Assembly: GCA_036383255.1 (NCBI GenBank)
Contig: DASVOS010000008.1
Location: 1 to 51,435 of the forward strand
Direction of reading: 5' to 3'
From: Gammaproteobacteria bacterium
Lineage (GTDB): Bacteria > Pseudomonadota > Gammaproteobacteria > Natronospirales > REEB76
DNA: 51,435 bases
This document shows, one piece after another, positions 1-9,270 of the stretch. Position 1 is the first letter of the stretch, and the number at the start of each line of letters is the position of its first letter. The notes beneath the pieces are model-generated. The model did not search any database. It was not told the DNA's origin and worked only from the letters and a program-made list of their open reading frames with translations. The translations under genes and the position numbers were made by a program.

Positions 1-2
1 CC

Positions 3-2396
3 GAGGGCGCGGCGCTGCTGCAGCCCGCCGCGGCGGCGCGGGAGGCGGCACGGGCCTGGAACCTCGCGGTGGCCTACCGGGTGCCGCTGGAACGCATCGC
101 CGCCGGCGATGAGGACGCGCGGGCCTTCGCAGCCTGGGCCGAACACTACGGCACCGAGAGCCGCGTCCAGGGCTGGCTCGAGGATGCGCGCCTCGCGGAC
201 TGGCTGGCGACCCAGGCGCGGGAGCGCACGCTCGCGCTGCCGCCGCGGGTGGTGTTCATCGGTTTCGACGAGCTGACGCCCCAGCAGCGGGAGCTGGCGG
301 AAAGCCTGCGCCTCGGCGGCTGCGCGGTGGAGGTGCTGGAGATCGAGGCGCCGGCGCCCACGGGGGCCATGCGCCTGGAAGTGGACGACACGCAGGCTGA
401 GATGCGCGCGGCGGCGGCCTGGGCGCGGAGGAAGCTGGAGAAAGATCCCGCCGCGTCCATCGGCATCGTGGCGCGGGACCTCGCCGGTTGCCGCGCGGCG
501 CTCGCCCGCGCGCTGGATGACGCGCTTTGTCCCGCCGCCGCGGCGGGCCGCGCGGTCGCGCGGCCCTATGACCTCTCCCTGGGCCTGCCGCTGGATTCCT
601 TCCCGGTGGTGCACGCGGCGCTGTCGGCGCTGGAACTGCTGCGCCGGCGCACGCCGTTCCACACTGTGAGCCTGCTGCTGCGTTCGCCGTTCCTGGGGAG
701 CGCCGAGGCGGAGCAGCACGCGCGGGCGCGCCTGGAGCTGCGCCTGCGGGAGCGGGTGAGCGAGCACATCGGCCTCAAGGCCCTCATGAACTTCGCGGCG
801 GGCCTCGGCGCCACGCCGCGGCTCCTGGCGGCGCTGCAGTCGCTGCAGGAGAAGACGGTGGCGCTGCCCCAGAGGCAGAAGCCTTCCGCCTGGGCACGGG
901 ACTTCGCGGACGCGCTCACCCGTGCCGGCTGGCCCGGCGAGCGGCGCCTCGACAGCGCCGAATACCAGACGGTGACGGCGCTGCGGGAACTCATCGGCGG
1001 GCTTGTCCACCTGGATGCGACGCTGGGTGCCATCACCCTCGGCGAGGCGATGACGCGCCTGAGGCGCCTCGCGGCGGACCACGTGTTCCAGCCGGCGGGC
1101 GCGGACGCGCCGGTGCAGGTACTGGGCCTGCTGGAGACCTCGGGCCTGGCCTTCGATCATCTGTGGGTGATGGGGCTCACGGACGACGCCTGGCCGGCGG
1201 GACCGCGGCCGGCGAGCTTCATCCCGCCGAAGCTGCAGCGGGAATGCCGGCTGCCCCATGCGAGCGCCGCGCTCGAACTCGAGTTCGCGCGGCGCGTGAC
1301 CAGGCGGCTGCTGGCGAGCGCGCCGGAAGTGGTGGCGAGCACTGCTTCGGCGGAGGGCGACACGCCGCTCCGGCCGAGCCCGCTGGTGGCGGAGCTGCCG
1401 GCCATGGAACCCGTGCAGGTCGCGGCCACGGGTTACCGCGCGCAACTGCAGCGGGAGTTCCCGCGGGCGGGAGAACGACACCGGGACTTGCGGGCACCGG
1501 TGCTGGGGCCCGGCGAGCAGACCCGCGGCGGCACCCAGCTCATCAAGTCCCAGGCCGCGTGTCCTTTCCAGTCCTTCGCGGTGCACAGGCTCGGAGCCGG
1601 CGCGCTGGAGGAGCCTGCGTTCGGGCCCGATGCGCTGGAGCGGGGCCGCCTGGTGCACGAGGTGCTGCAGGCCGCCTGGGAGGAACTCAAGGACCACGCG
1701 CACCTGGCGGCACTGGACGCGGCCACGCGGCGCACCCTCGCGGAACGCTGCGCGGCGCGGGTGGTGGCGGTGCGCGCCCGGGAGCTGCCGGACATCTACA
1801 CGCCGCGGGTGGCGGAGCTGGAGCGGGAGCGGCTCGCGGGCCGGGTGGATGCCTGGCTCATGAAGGAGCTGGCGCGCCCGCCGTTCCGGGTGCTGGAGTC
1901 GGAATCGGAGCACATCCTGAAGCTCGGGCGCCTGAACCTGCGCATCCAGGTGGACCGCATCGACGAACTGGCGGACGGCAGCCGCGTGATCATCGACTAC
2001 AAGACCGGCCAGGTGAACGTGAACGCCTGGCTGGAGGCGCGGCCGGACGAGCCGCAGCTGCCGCTGTATGCCTTGGCGAACTCAGAGCGCCTGGCGGGAC
2101 TCGTGTTCGCCTGCCTCAAGCCCGGCGAGATGCGCATGGCGGGGCTCGCAGAACGGGAAGGCGTGGGCGCGGGGGTCGCGGTGTACGCGCAACGCAAGCA
2201 ACGCCCGGCGGAGGCGCCGGACTGGGCAGCGCTGCTGCGCTGGTGGCAGGCGAACCTCGGCGCGCTGGCGGAGGAGTATGCCGGCGGCGACGCGCGGGTG
2301 GCACCCAAGAGCGCGGCGGATTGCGAGCGCTGTCACCTCTCCACCTTCTGCCGCATCCATGAGTTGGGCGACCCCGGAGAGCAGGATGGCGACTGA
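3..2396 (+). CDS. AddB-like PD-(D/E)XK nuclease, 5' end cut by the window
   Basis: This looks like the nuclease partner of an AddAB-type double-strand-break repair complex, of the kind annotated as 'probable DNA repair protein' in gammaproteobacteria. The frame is open from base 3 without a start, so the true start lies before the window; a GTG at 69 is internal. The C-terminal third carries a RecB-type nuclease motif, IIDYKTGQ, near base 1990. A cysteine at SQAACPF (about base 1560) and a terminal CERCHLSTFC cluster fit the four-cysteine iron-sulfur staple of AddB. The stop overlaps the next gene by 11 bases, which argues for one operon and one complex. The helicase-like N-terminus is mostly missing here. 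The family call is firm; the claim that it pairs with the next gene is inferred from context. Confidence 0.85.
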   Translation, partial: EGAALLQPAAAAREAARAWNLAVAYRVPLERIAAGDEDARAFAAWAEHYGTESRVQGWLEDARLADWLATQARERTLALPPRVVFIGFDELTPQQRELAESLRLGGCAVEVLEIEAPAPTGAMRLEVDDTQAEMRAAAAWARRKLEKDPAASIGIVARDLAGCRAALARALDDALCPAAAAGRAVARPYDLSLGLPLDSFPVVHAALSALELLRRRTPFHTVSLLLRSPFLGSAEAEQHARARLELRLRERVSEHIGLKALMNFAAGLGATPRLLAALQSLQEKTVALPQRQKPSAWARDFADALTRAGWPGERRLDSAEYQTVTALRELIGGLVHLDATLGAITLGEAMTRLRRLAADHVFQPAGADAPVQVLGLLETSGLAFDHLWVMGLTDDAWPAGPRPASFIPPKLQRECRLPHASAALELEFARRVTRRLLASAPEVVASTASAEGDTPLRPSPLVAELPAMEPVQVAATGYRAQLQREFPRAGERHRDLRAPVLGPGEQTRGGTQLIKSQAACPFQSFAVHRLGAGALEEPAFGPDALERGRLVHEVLQAAWEELKDHAHLAALDAATRRTLAERCAARVVAVRARELPDIYTPRVAELERERLAGRVDAWLMKELARPPFRVLESESEHILKLGRLNLRIQVDRIDELADGSRVIIDYKTGQVNVNAWLEARPDEPQLPLYALANSERLAGLVFACLKPGEMRMAGLAEREGVGAGVAVYAQRKQRPAEAPDWAALLRWWQANLGALAEEYAGGDARVAPKSAADCERCHLSTFCRIHELGDPGEQDGD

Positions 2397-5300
2397 GCGG
2401 CTCCCCATGGATGACGCGGCGGCGCGGCGCGCGGCACTGGACGTGCGCGCTTCGTGCATCGTGCGGGCGCCCGCCGGTTCCGGCAAGACCGAGCTGCTGA
2501 CCCAGCGTTACCTCGCGCTGCTAGCCACGGTGGATGAGCCGGAGGAGATCATCGCCATCACCTTCACCCGCAAAGCGGCAGGAGAGATGCGTGACCGCAT
2601 CGTGGAGGCGCTGGAGCTGGCGCGGGGACCCGAGCCCGAGGCGCCGCACAAGCGCGTCACCTGGGAGCTGGGGCGACGTGCCCAGGCGCGGGATGCGGAG
2701 CAGGGCTGGCAGCTCAGGCTGCACCCCGCGCGCATGCGCATCCAGACCATCGATTCCCTTGACGCAGAGCTCACGCGGCAGATGCCGCTGCTCTCGGGCT
2801 TCGGCGCGCCGCTGCGGGTGAACGAGCGGCCGCAAGAGCTTTACGAGGAAGCCGCGCGCCGCACGCTGAGGCTGCTGGACGAGGGTGAGCCGTTGCAGGC
2901 CACGGCGGTGGAGAGCCTGGCTCGGCACCTGGACTGCGACCTGCCCCGCATCCACCGGCTGCTCTCGCGCATGCTGGCGCGCCGCGACCAGTGGCTGCGG
3001 CACATGCAGAGCCCCCGCGAGGAACTGGAGGCGGCTCTGCGCCGGGAGGTGGATGGACACCTGCAGCAGCTGCTGGCGGCCTTGCCTGCGGATTCCCGCC
3101 AGGAGCTGCTCGAGCTCACCATACATGCGGGCGGCGTGCTGCGCGCCGGCGGCGTGGAATCGGATCTCGCCGCCTGCGCGACGCTCATGGCGCTGCCACC
3201 GGCGGACGCCACCGGGCTCCCTGCCTGGCGCGGTATCGCGACGCTGCTGCTCACGGATGCGGGCCAGTGGCGCCGGGTGCTGAACAAGAACCAGGGTTTA
3301 CCGCCGGAGGAAGCAGGCGCCAAGGCGCGGGCCATGGAACTGATCCGGCGCCTGGAGCGGGAAGCGCCGCTGTGCGCGGCGCTGGCGGCGGTGCCTTATC
3401 TCCCGGAGCCGCGCTATGCCGATGCCCAGTGGCTGGTGCTGGAAGCGCTGCTGCAGATCCTGCCCCTCGCTACCGCGCAACTCAGGTTGGTGTTCGCAGA
3501 GCGGGGCGAGGCGGACTTCGCTGAGGTGACACTGGGCGCGCTGCAGGCCCTGGGCGAGCCGGAAGCACCGACGGACCTCGCGCTGGCGCTGGACTATCGC
3601 ATCCGCCATCTCCTGGTGGACGAATTCCAGGACACCTCCGTGAACCAGTTCCGCCTGCTCACGGTGCTCACGGCCGGCTGGCAGCCGGAGGACGGACGCA
3701 CGCTGTTCCTGGTGGGCGATCCCGCCCAATCCATATACCGCTTCCGCGAGGCGGAGGTGGGGCTGTTCCTGAGCGCCTGGCAGCAGGGCCTGGGCGGCTT
3801 GCCGCTGAAGCCCTTGCAGCTGCAGGCGAACTTCCGCTCCCGCGCCGAACTCGTGGATTGGTACAACCAAGTTTTCCCATCCCTGTTCCCGGCGTCGGCG
3901 GACGTGGCGAGCGGCGGCGTGCCCTATGGAATCTCCGAGGCGCGGCGCGAGGCGGCAGGCGGCGCAGCGGTGACGGTGCACGCCCTGGGCCAGGACCGGC
4001 GCGTGGAGGAAGCGGAGAAGATCCTGGAGATCGCCCGTGGTGCCGGGGCCGGCGCGCGCGTGGCGGTGCTGACCCGCGCCAAGTCGCACTTGGCCGCGGT
4101 GGTGGCGGCACTGCGCCGGCGCGGCATGCACTTCCAGGCAGTGGAGATCGAGACCCTGGGGCAGCAGCCGGTGGTGCAGGACCTTTTGGCACTGACCCGT
4201 GCGCTGGCCCATCCCGGCGACCGCAGCGCCTGGCTCGCGGTGCTGCGCGCGCCCTGGTGCGCGCTCACCCTCGCGGAGTTGCACGCGCTGGCGGGTGCCG
4301 ATCATGACGCGCCGCTGCCGGCGCTGATGGCGGCGGCGGATGGACTGGCGGCGGCCAACCCGCGTTTCGCCCATACCCGCATGGTCTTGTTGCGGGCACT
4401 GGCGGAGCGCAATCGCGGCACGCTGCGGGAACAGGTGGAACACGCCTGGCTCGCCCTGGGTGGACCGGCGGCATTGGCGGGCGAGGAAGCGCTGGCGGAT
4501 GCGGAGGCCTATCTCACGCTGCTGGAGGAGATCGGCGAAGGCGGCGCGCTCATGAGCGCCGGCGAACTGGAGCGGCGGCTCGCGCAGTTGTTCGCGCGGC
4601 CCGATCCGGAGGCGGACGGCTCCCTGCAGCTCATGACCATCCACAAGGCCAAGGGCCTCGAGTTCGAGGTGGTGATCCTGCCGGGCCTGGACGCGGCGGT
4701 GCGCGGCGAGGACCTGGACCTCATGGTGTGGCTGGAACGGCCACGGGCGGACGGCGCTGCGGACCTCTTGCTGGCGCCGCTGGATGCGCCGGGCCAGGAA
4801 CGGGACGCGCTCTACACCTGGGTGCGGATGCTGCGCCAGGAACAGGAACAACTGGAGCAGGTGCGGGTGCTGTACGTGGCCGCGACCCGCGCCCGGGAAC
4901 GGTTACACCTCCTCGGCGGCGTGGACATGAAGGAAGAAGAAGGGCGGCCCGTGCCGGTGACGCCGCGGACCGGCTCGCTGCTCGCGCTGCTGTGGCCCGC
5001 GGTGCGGACGGAGTTCGAGAAGGGCACGGCAAGTGCCGTGGCGCCCACCCCGCCGCCGCAGCCGGCCGAGGCACCGGCGTTCACGCGGCTTGCGGCCGCC
5101 TGGCAGCCGCCGACGCCGGAGCCGGGTATCCGCTGGATCGGCAGCACCATGCTGGCGGCCGAGCAGGACCTGGAGTTCCAGTGGGTGGGCGAGACGTTGC
5201 GGCATGTGGGTACCGTGGTGCACCGGCTGCTGCAACGCATCGCCGAGGATGGCCTCGAACGCTGGGACGCGGCGCAGCGCCAGCGCGCGCTGCCACTGGT

Positions 5301-5733
5301 GCGCCAGCTGCTGAGCCAGGCAGGCGTGCGGGAGGAGGAACTGGCGGGAGCTGCGGCGGACACGATGCGCGCGGTGGATAACATGCTCGCCGACGAGCGC
5401 GGCCGCTGGCTGCTGGACAACAACCACGCCGACGCGCGCTGCGAGTACGCCCTGAGCCTGCTCAGGGACGGACGCCTGGAGACCGGCATCATAGACCGCA
5501 GCTTCGTGGATGCAGACGGGACACGCTGGATAGTCGACTACAAGACCAGCCGCCATTCCGGCACCGACGTGGACGCGTTCCTGGAACGGGAACGCGTGCG
5601 CTACGCGCCGCAGCTCGAGCGCTACGCGCGGCTGGTGCGCGGCCTGGGCACGCCGCGTGTTAAAGTGGCGCTCTACTTCCCCCTCATGCAGCGCTTCCTC
5701 TCCTGGGAACCGGACCATGGCCCAGAGCCTTGA
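2386..5733 (+). CDS. UvrD/AddA-like helicase-nuclease
   Basis: This is a superfamily 1 helicase of about 1115 residues with a fused nuclease, expected to unwind and degrade DNA ends during recombinational repair. Walker A is visible as GSGKTE (residues 31-36), Walker B as DEFQDTS in the middle of the protein, and a late helicase motif as IHKAKGLEFE. A C-terminal nuclease motif, DYKTS, begins at D1051. The frame is open further upstream, but ATG 2386 is preceded by GGAGAGCAGG and overlaps the end of the AddB-like gene, which fits translational coupling. The pair resembles AddAB rather than RecBCD. The 3' end overlaps the following nucleotidase gene by 17 bases. Confidence 0.9.
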   Translation: MATERLPMDDAAARRAALDVRASCIVRAPAGSGKTELLTQRYLALLATVDEPEEIIAITFTRKAAGEMRDRIVEALELARGPEPEAPHKRVTWELGRRAQARDAEQGWQLRLHPARMRIQTIDSLDAELTRQMPLLSGFGAPLRVNERPQELYEEAARRTLRLLDEGEPLQATAVESLARHLDCDLPRIHRLLSRMLARRDQWLRHMQSPREELEAALRREVDGHLQQLLAALPADSRQELLELTIHAGGVLRAGGVESDLAACATLMALPPADATGLPAWRGIATLLLTDAGQWRRVLNKNQGLPPEEAGAKARAMELIRRLEREAPLCAALAAVPYLPEPRYADAQWLVLEALLQILPLATAQLRLVFAERGEADFAEVTLGALQALGEPEAPTDLALALDYRIRHLLVDEFQDTSVNQFRLLTVLTAGWQPEDGRTLFLVGDPAQSIYRFREAEVGLFLSAWQQGLGGLPLKPLQLQANFRSRAELVDWYNQVFPSLFPASADVASGGVPYGISEARREAAGGAAVTVHALGQDRRVEEAEKILEIARGAGAGARVAVLTRAKSHLAAVVAALRRRGMHFQAVEIETLGQQPVVQDLLALTRALAHPGDRSAWLAVLRAPWCALTLAELHALAGADHDAPLPALMAAADGLAAANPRFAHTRMVLLRALAERNRGTLREQVEHAWLALGGPAALAGEEALADAEAYLTLLEEIGEGGALMSAGELERRLAQLFARPDPEADGSLQLMTIHKAKGLEFEVVILPGLDAAVRGEDLDLMVWLERPRADGAADLLLAPLDAPGQERDALYTWVRMLRQEQEQLEQVRVLYVAATRARERLHLLGGVDMKEEEGRPVPVTPRTGSLLALLWPAVRTEFEKGTASAVAPTPPPQPAEAPAFTRLAAAWQPPTPEPGIRWIGSTMLAAEQDLEFQWVGETLRHVGTVVHRLLQRIAEDGLERWDAAQRQRALPLVRQLLSQAGVREEELAGAAADTMRAVDNMLADERGRWLLDNNHADARCEYALSLLRDGRLETGIIDRSFVDADGTRWIVDYKTSRHSGTDVDAFLERERVRYAPQLERYARLVRGLGTPRVKVALYFPLMQRFLSWEPDHGPEP

Positions 5734-6622
5734 AAACCGCCTGGTGGTGGCGATCTCCTCGCGGGCACTGTTCGACCTGGAGGAGAGTCACCGCATCTTC
5801 ACCGACCAGGGCCTCGAAGCCTATTCCCGCTACCAGGTCGAGCGCGAGGACGTGGTGCTGGAACGCGGCGTGGCCTACGGCCTGGTGCAGAAGCTGCTCA
5901 GGCTGAACCAGGGCGCGGCGCAGAAGCGGGTCGAGGTGATCCTGCTCTCCCACAACAGCGCCGATACGGGCCTCAGGGTGTTCAACTCCATCCAGAAGCA
6001 CGGCCTCGACATCACGCTCGCCGCGTTCACCAACGGTGCCTCCCCCTGGCGCTACGTGGAACCCTTCAGCGCCGACCTGTTCCTGTCGGCGGAGGCGGCC
6101 GACGTGGTGAAGGCCCTGGACGCGGGCTATGCCGCCGCGGCCATCGTGCCCTCACAGGTGTCGCGCCGCGACGATGGCGAGCTGCGCATCGCCTTCGACG
6201 GCGATGCGGTGCTGTTCTCGGACGAGGCGGAGCGCGTGTACCAGGAGCGCGGCCTCGCCGCCTTCGCCGAGAGCGAGCAGAAGCAGGCGCGCGAGCCCCT
6301 CAGCGGCGGGCCGTTCAAGAACTTCCTCTCGGCGCTGCACCGCATCCAGGCCGAGTACCCGCCGGAGCGCGCGCCGATCCGCACCGCGCTCGTCACCGCG
6401 CGCTCGGCGCCGGCCCACGAGCGGGTGATCCGCACGCTCAGGGCTTGGAACATCCGCATCGACGAGGCGCTGTTCCTGGGCGGGCTGCCCAAGGGCGAGT
6501 TCCTCAAGACCTTCGGCGCTGACATCTTCTTCGACGACCAGAAGGGCCACGTGGAGACGGCCGCGGAGCACGTGGCCACCGGGCACGTACCCCACGGCAT
6601 CAGCAACCGGGGTCCGGGCTGA
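5717..6622 (+). CDS. 5'-nucleotidase (NT5C1A-like family)
   Basis: This 301-residue cytosolic protein matches the bacterial 5'-nucleotidase family related to animal cytosolic 5'-nucleotidase 1, which dephosphorylates nucleoside monophosphates. Recognisable stretches are RALFDLEESHRIF near the N-terminus, LSHNSADTGLRV, AFTNGASPWRYV and the late FFDDQKGHVETAAEHV segment, which carries HAD-type acidic residues. The start at ATG 5717 gives a normal family N-terminus and overlaps the helicase gene by 17 bases. The next gene begins two bases after the stop, so it is part of the operon. Nucleotide salvage after DNA degradation is a possible link to the upstream nucleases, but that is only inference. 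Confidence 0.85.
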   Translation: MAQSLENRLVVAISSRALFDLEESHRIFTDQGLEAYSRYQVEREDVVLERGVAYGLVQKLLRLNQGAAQKRVEVILLSHNSADTGLRVFNSIQKHGLDITLAAFTNGASPWRYVEPFSADLFLSAEAADVVKALDAGYAAAAIVPSQVSRRDDGELRIAFDGDAVLFSDEAERVYQERGLAAFAESEQKQAREPLSGGPFKNFLSALHRIQAEYPPERAPIRTALVTARSAPAHERVIRTLRAWNIRIDEALFLGGLPKGEFLKTFGADIFFDDQKGHVETAAEHVATGHVPHGISNRGPG

Positions 6623-6624
6623 GC

Positions 6625-7533
6625 ATGCTGGCGATCCTGCGCGACGTGGCGGGGGTGATGCGGCAGATCCGCAGCTATCCCCTCTACCGCACGCCGCTGG
6701 AGCGGGGCCGCGCGGCCGGCCGCTTCCTGGCCTGGCAGGTGCTGGGGCGGATGCGCAGCGGCGCCCTGGAGATGCCCTTCGTGGACGGCTCGCGGCTCTT
6801 GGTGAAGCGCCGCCTCGGCGGCAGGCTGCACTACGTGCTGGGCCTCGCTGAGTTCGACGACATGGCCTTCGTCGGCCACCTGCTGCGCCGCGACGAGGTG
6901 TTCGCGGACGTGGGCGCCAACATCGGCGTCTACAGCATCATGGCGGCGGTGGCGGGCGGCGCCCGTGGCGTGGCCTTCGAGCCCGCGGAGCGGGCCTACC
7001 ACTACCTGCGCGAGAACCTGACGCTGAACCGGCTGGAGGGCCGCATCGAGACCTTCCGCTGCGCCGTGGGGGCCGAGGCGGGCCGGCTCCCGCTCACCGC
7101 GGGACAGGGCGAGATCAACCACGTGCTACGGGCGGGCGAGGACGCCGAGGCAGTGCAGGTGGACGTGGTGAGCCTCGACGGCTTCTTCGATGGACGCACG
7201 CCGCCCACGCTGGTCAAGGTGGACGTGGAAGGTTTCGAGACCGAGGTGGTGCGCGGCATGCGCGGCCTGCTGGCCGCGGGCACGCCCCTGGCGGTGCTGA
7301 TGGAGCTCGCCGGCATGGGCGAGAAGTACGGCTATGATGAGCGCGCGCTGCGGGCCGAGCTGGAAGGCCATGGCTACACGGCTTGCGCCTATGACGCGCT
7401 AGGCCGCAAGCTGGCGCCCCTGGAGGGGGATGCCTCCGGTTCGTCCAACATCCTGTTCGTGCGCGACCTCGCGGAGGCGCGCCGGCGGCTGCGGGAGGCC
7501 GAAGCGTTCACCCTCGGCACATATAAGGTGTAG
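6625..7533 (+). CDS. FkbM-family SAM-dependent methyltransferase
   Basis: This 302-residue protein has the FkbM methyltransferase fold. The SAM-binding motif I is DVGANIG (residues 95-101), followed by the acidic AFEP motif near 117-120, VVSLDGFF, and the diagnostic KVDVEGFE motif (residues 198-205). Members methylate hydroxyl groups on sugars, lipids or small molecules; the substrate here cannot be told. The gene lies two bases after the nucleotidase and two bases before the VIT gene, so it is cotranscribed with proteins of no obvious shared pathway. Confidence 0.85.
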   Translation: MLAILRDVAGVMRQIRSYPLYRTPLERGRAAGRFLAWQVLGRMRSGALEMPFVDGSRLLVKRRLGGRLHYVLGLAEFDDMAFVGHLLRRDEVFADVGANIGVYSIMAAVAGGARGVAFEPAERAYHYLRENLTLNRLEGRIETFRCAVGAEAGRLPLTAGQGEINHVLRAGEDAEAVQVDVVSLDGFFDGRTPPTLVKVDVEGFETEVVRGMRGLLAAGTPLAVLMELAGMGEKYGYDERALRAELEGHGYTACAYDALGRKLAPLEGDASGSSNILFVRDLAEARRRLREAEAFTLGTYKV

Positions 7534-7535
7534 GG

Positions 7536-8573
7536 ATGGAAACCGAATTCGAGAGCTGGCATGAAGAGATGCAGTCGGCATTCCTGTACCGGGTGCTGGC
7601 AGCCTGTGAACCGGCGCCGGAGAACAAGACGCTGTTCCTGAAGCTCGCCGATGCCGCCGAGGAGCAGGCGCTGCACTGGCGCAAGCTCGCCACGGACAAG
7701 GGCCTGGCGGTACCTGAGCGCTTCGAGCCCGCCGTGCGCGCGCGGCTGGTGGCGCACATGCTGCGGCGTTTGGGGCCGCAGCGCATGCTGCCGGTGCTGG
7801 CGGCCATGAAGGTGCGCGGGCTCTCGGTCTATACCCAGGGCACGCCCGGCGGCCACGGCATGCCCATCGCGGGGCAGCAGGAATCCCGCCACCGGCGCAT
7901 GGCCGGCAGCGGCAGCTTCCGCGCCGCGGTGTTCGGAGTAAACGACGGCCTGGTGTCCAACGCCAGCTTGATCCTGGGCATGGCCGGCGCGTCGGTGGGC
8001 AATCCCGTGATCCTTCTCACCGGCGTGGCGGGACTCCTGGCGGGCGCCGCTTCCATGGCGGCGGGCGAGTACGTCTCCATGCGCTCGCAGCGCGAGATGT
8101 TCGAGTACCAGATCGGCCTGGAGGACGCGGAGCTGAAGGCCTACCCGGAGGAAGAGGCGGAGGAACTGGCGCTCATCTATGAGGCGCGCGGCATCCCCGC
8201 GGCCGACGCGAAGCGGATGGCGGACACGCTGATCCGCGATCCCACCCGCGCGCTCGATACATTGGCGCGGGAGGAACTGGGCCTCAACCCGCGCGAGCTG
8301 GGCTCGCCCTGGGGCGCGGCCATCGCCTCGTTCCTGGCCTTCGCTTTCGGCGCGCTGCTGCCGCTGCTGCCGTTCCTGTGGCGCGGCGCGGCGCATGCCA
8401 CGGCGGCTTCCGTGGGCGTGACGCTGGTGGCACTTTTCGTCACAGGCTCGGTGGTGAGCCTGTTCACCGGCCGCTCCCCCTGGTGGAGCGGCGTGCGTAT
8501 GATGCTGATCGGCGCGCTGGCGGGCGGCGTGACCTTCCTGGTGGGCCTCCTCTTCGGCGTGGCCCTGGGCTGA
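7536..8573 (+). CDS. VIT1/CCC1-family iron/manganese transporter with N-terminal ferritin-like domain
   Basis: This 345-residue inner-membrane protein combines two parts. Residues 1 to about 60 are a short ferritin-like (rubrerythrin/erythrin) helical pair with metal-ligand candidates in WHEEMQSAFLY and AAEEQALHW. The rest is a VIT1/CCC1 transporter with the family signature GVNDGLVSNASLILGMAGA, a cytoplasmic acidic helix (YPEEEAEELALIYE) and three C-terminal membrane segments. Alphaproteobacterial MbfA has this architecture and exports iron. Iron or manganese efflux is the likely role; the metal is not provable from sequence. Spacing to both neighbours is under 5 bases. Confidence 0.85.
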   Translation: METEFESWHEEMQSAFLYRVLAACEPAPENKTLFLKLADAAEEQALHWRKLATDKGLAVPERFEPAVRARLVAHMLRRLGPQRMLPVLAAMKVRGLSVYTQGTPGGHGMPIAGQQESRHRRMAGSGSFRAAVFGVNDGLVSNASLILGMAGASVGNPVILLTGVAGLLAGAASMAAGEYVSMRSQREMFEYQIGLEDAELKAYPEEEAEELALIYEARGIPAADAKRMADTLIRDPTRALDTLAREELGLNPRELGSPWGAAIASFLAFAFGALLPLLPFLWRGAAHATAASVGVTLVALFVTGSVVSLFTGRSPWWSGVRMMLIGALAGGVTFLVGLLFGVALG

Positions 8574-8577
8574 ACCC

Positions 8578-9261
8578 ATGAGCGACTATGGCACCTTCTA
8601 CCACAGCATCGCGCGGCGCCAGTATCCGCTGAAGCAGCGGCTGCGGGAGCTGTTCGCCACCTGGAAGCAGCCGGCGGCGCTCGCCGCGCTGCTGGACGCG
8701 CTGCCGCAGGGCGCGCGGGTGCTGGACGTGGGCGCGGGGCAGGGCACCCTGCTCTCGAAGCTCGCCGAGGCGCGGCCGGACCTGGAGCTGGTGGCCTTCG
8801 AGATGGCGCCGGCCGGGGAAGCGAAGGGCTACTCGTGGGTGGCGGGTGACGCCTGCAGGCTGCCGTTCCAGGACGGACGCTTCCAGCTGGTGCTGTGCCG
8901 CCACGTGATCGAGCACGTGCCGGACGCGATGCGCATGGTGCACGAGCTGGCGCGGGTATTGGTGCCCGGGGGGCGGCTCTACCTGGAGTGCCCGGACGTG
9001 CGCAGCAGCATGGCCTGGTCGCCGCTGAACTTCTGGGAGGATCCCACGCACCTGCGCCCCTACACGCGCATCGGCCTGGCGCGGGTGTTCCAGCTCGGCG
9101 GGCTCGCCACCTCCGCCACCGGGCGGGTGCGGGACTGGCGGCTGGTGCTGCTGGGCGCCTTCTACCTGCCGGTGGCCTGGGTGGCGCGCGATCCCTTCTT
9201 CCGCCGCCACTGGCTGGCGAACGTGTTCGGCATCTTCATCTACGGCGTCGCGGCCAAGTAG
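8578..9261 (+). CDS. Class I SAM-dependent methyltransferase
   Basis: This 227-residue protein has SAM motif I as VLDVGAGQG (residues 48-56), a post-I acidic segment (LVAFEMAP), and CRHVIEHVPD followed by LVPGGRLYLECPD, typical of methyltransferase domain 11/UbiE-like enzymes. The last 45 residues are hydrophobic and may lie against the membrane. It is the last gene of the forward run; the next gene is convergent, nine bases away. The substrate is unknown. Confidence 0.8.
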   Translation: MSDYGTFYHSIARRQYPLKQRLRELFATWKQPAALAALLDALPQGARVLDVGAGQGTLLSKLAEARPDLELVAFEMAPAGEAKGYSWVAGDACRLPFQDGRFQLVLCRHVIEHVPDAMRMVHELARVLVPGGRLYLECPDVRSSMAWSPLNFWEDPTHLRPYTRIGLARVFQLGGLATSATGRVRDWRLVLLGAFYLPVAWVARDPFFRRHWLANVFGIFIYGVAAK

Positions 9262-9270
9262 CCGTCCTGC

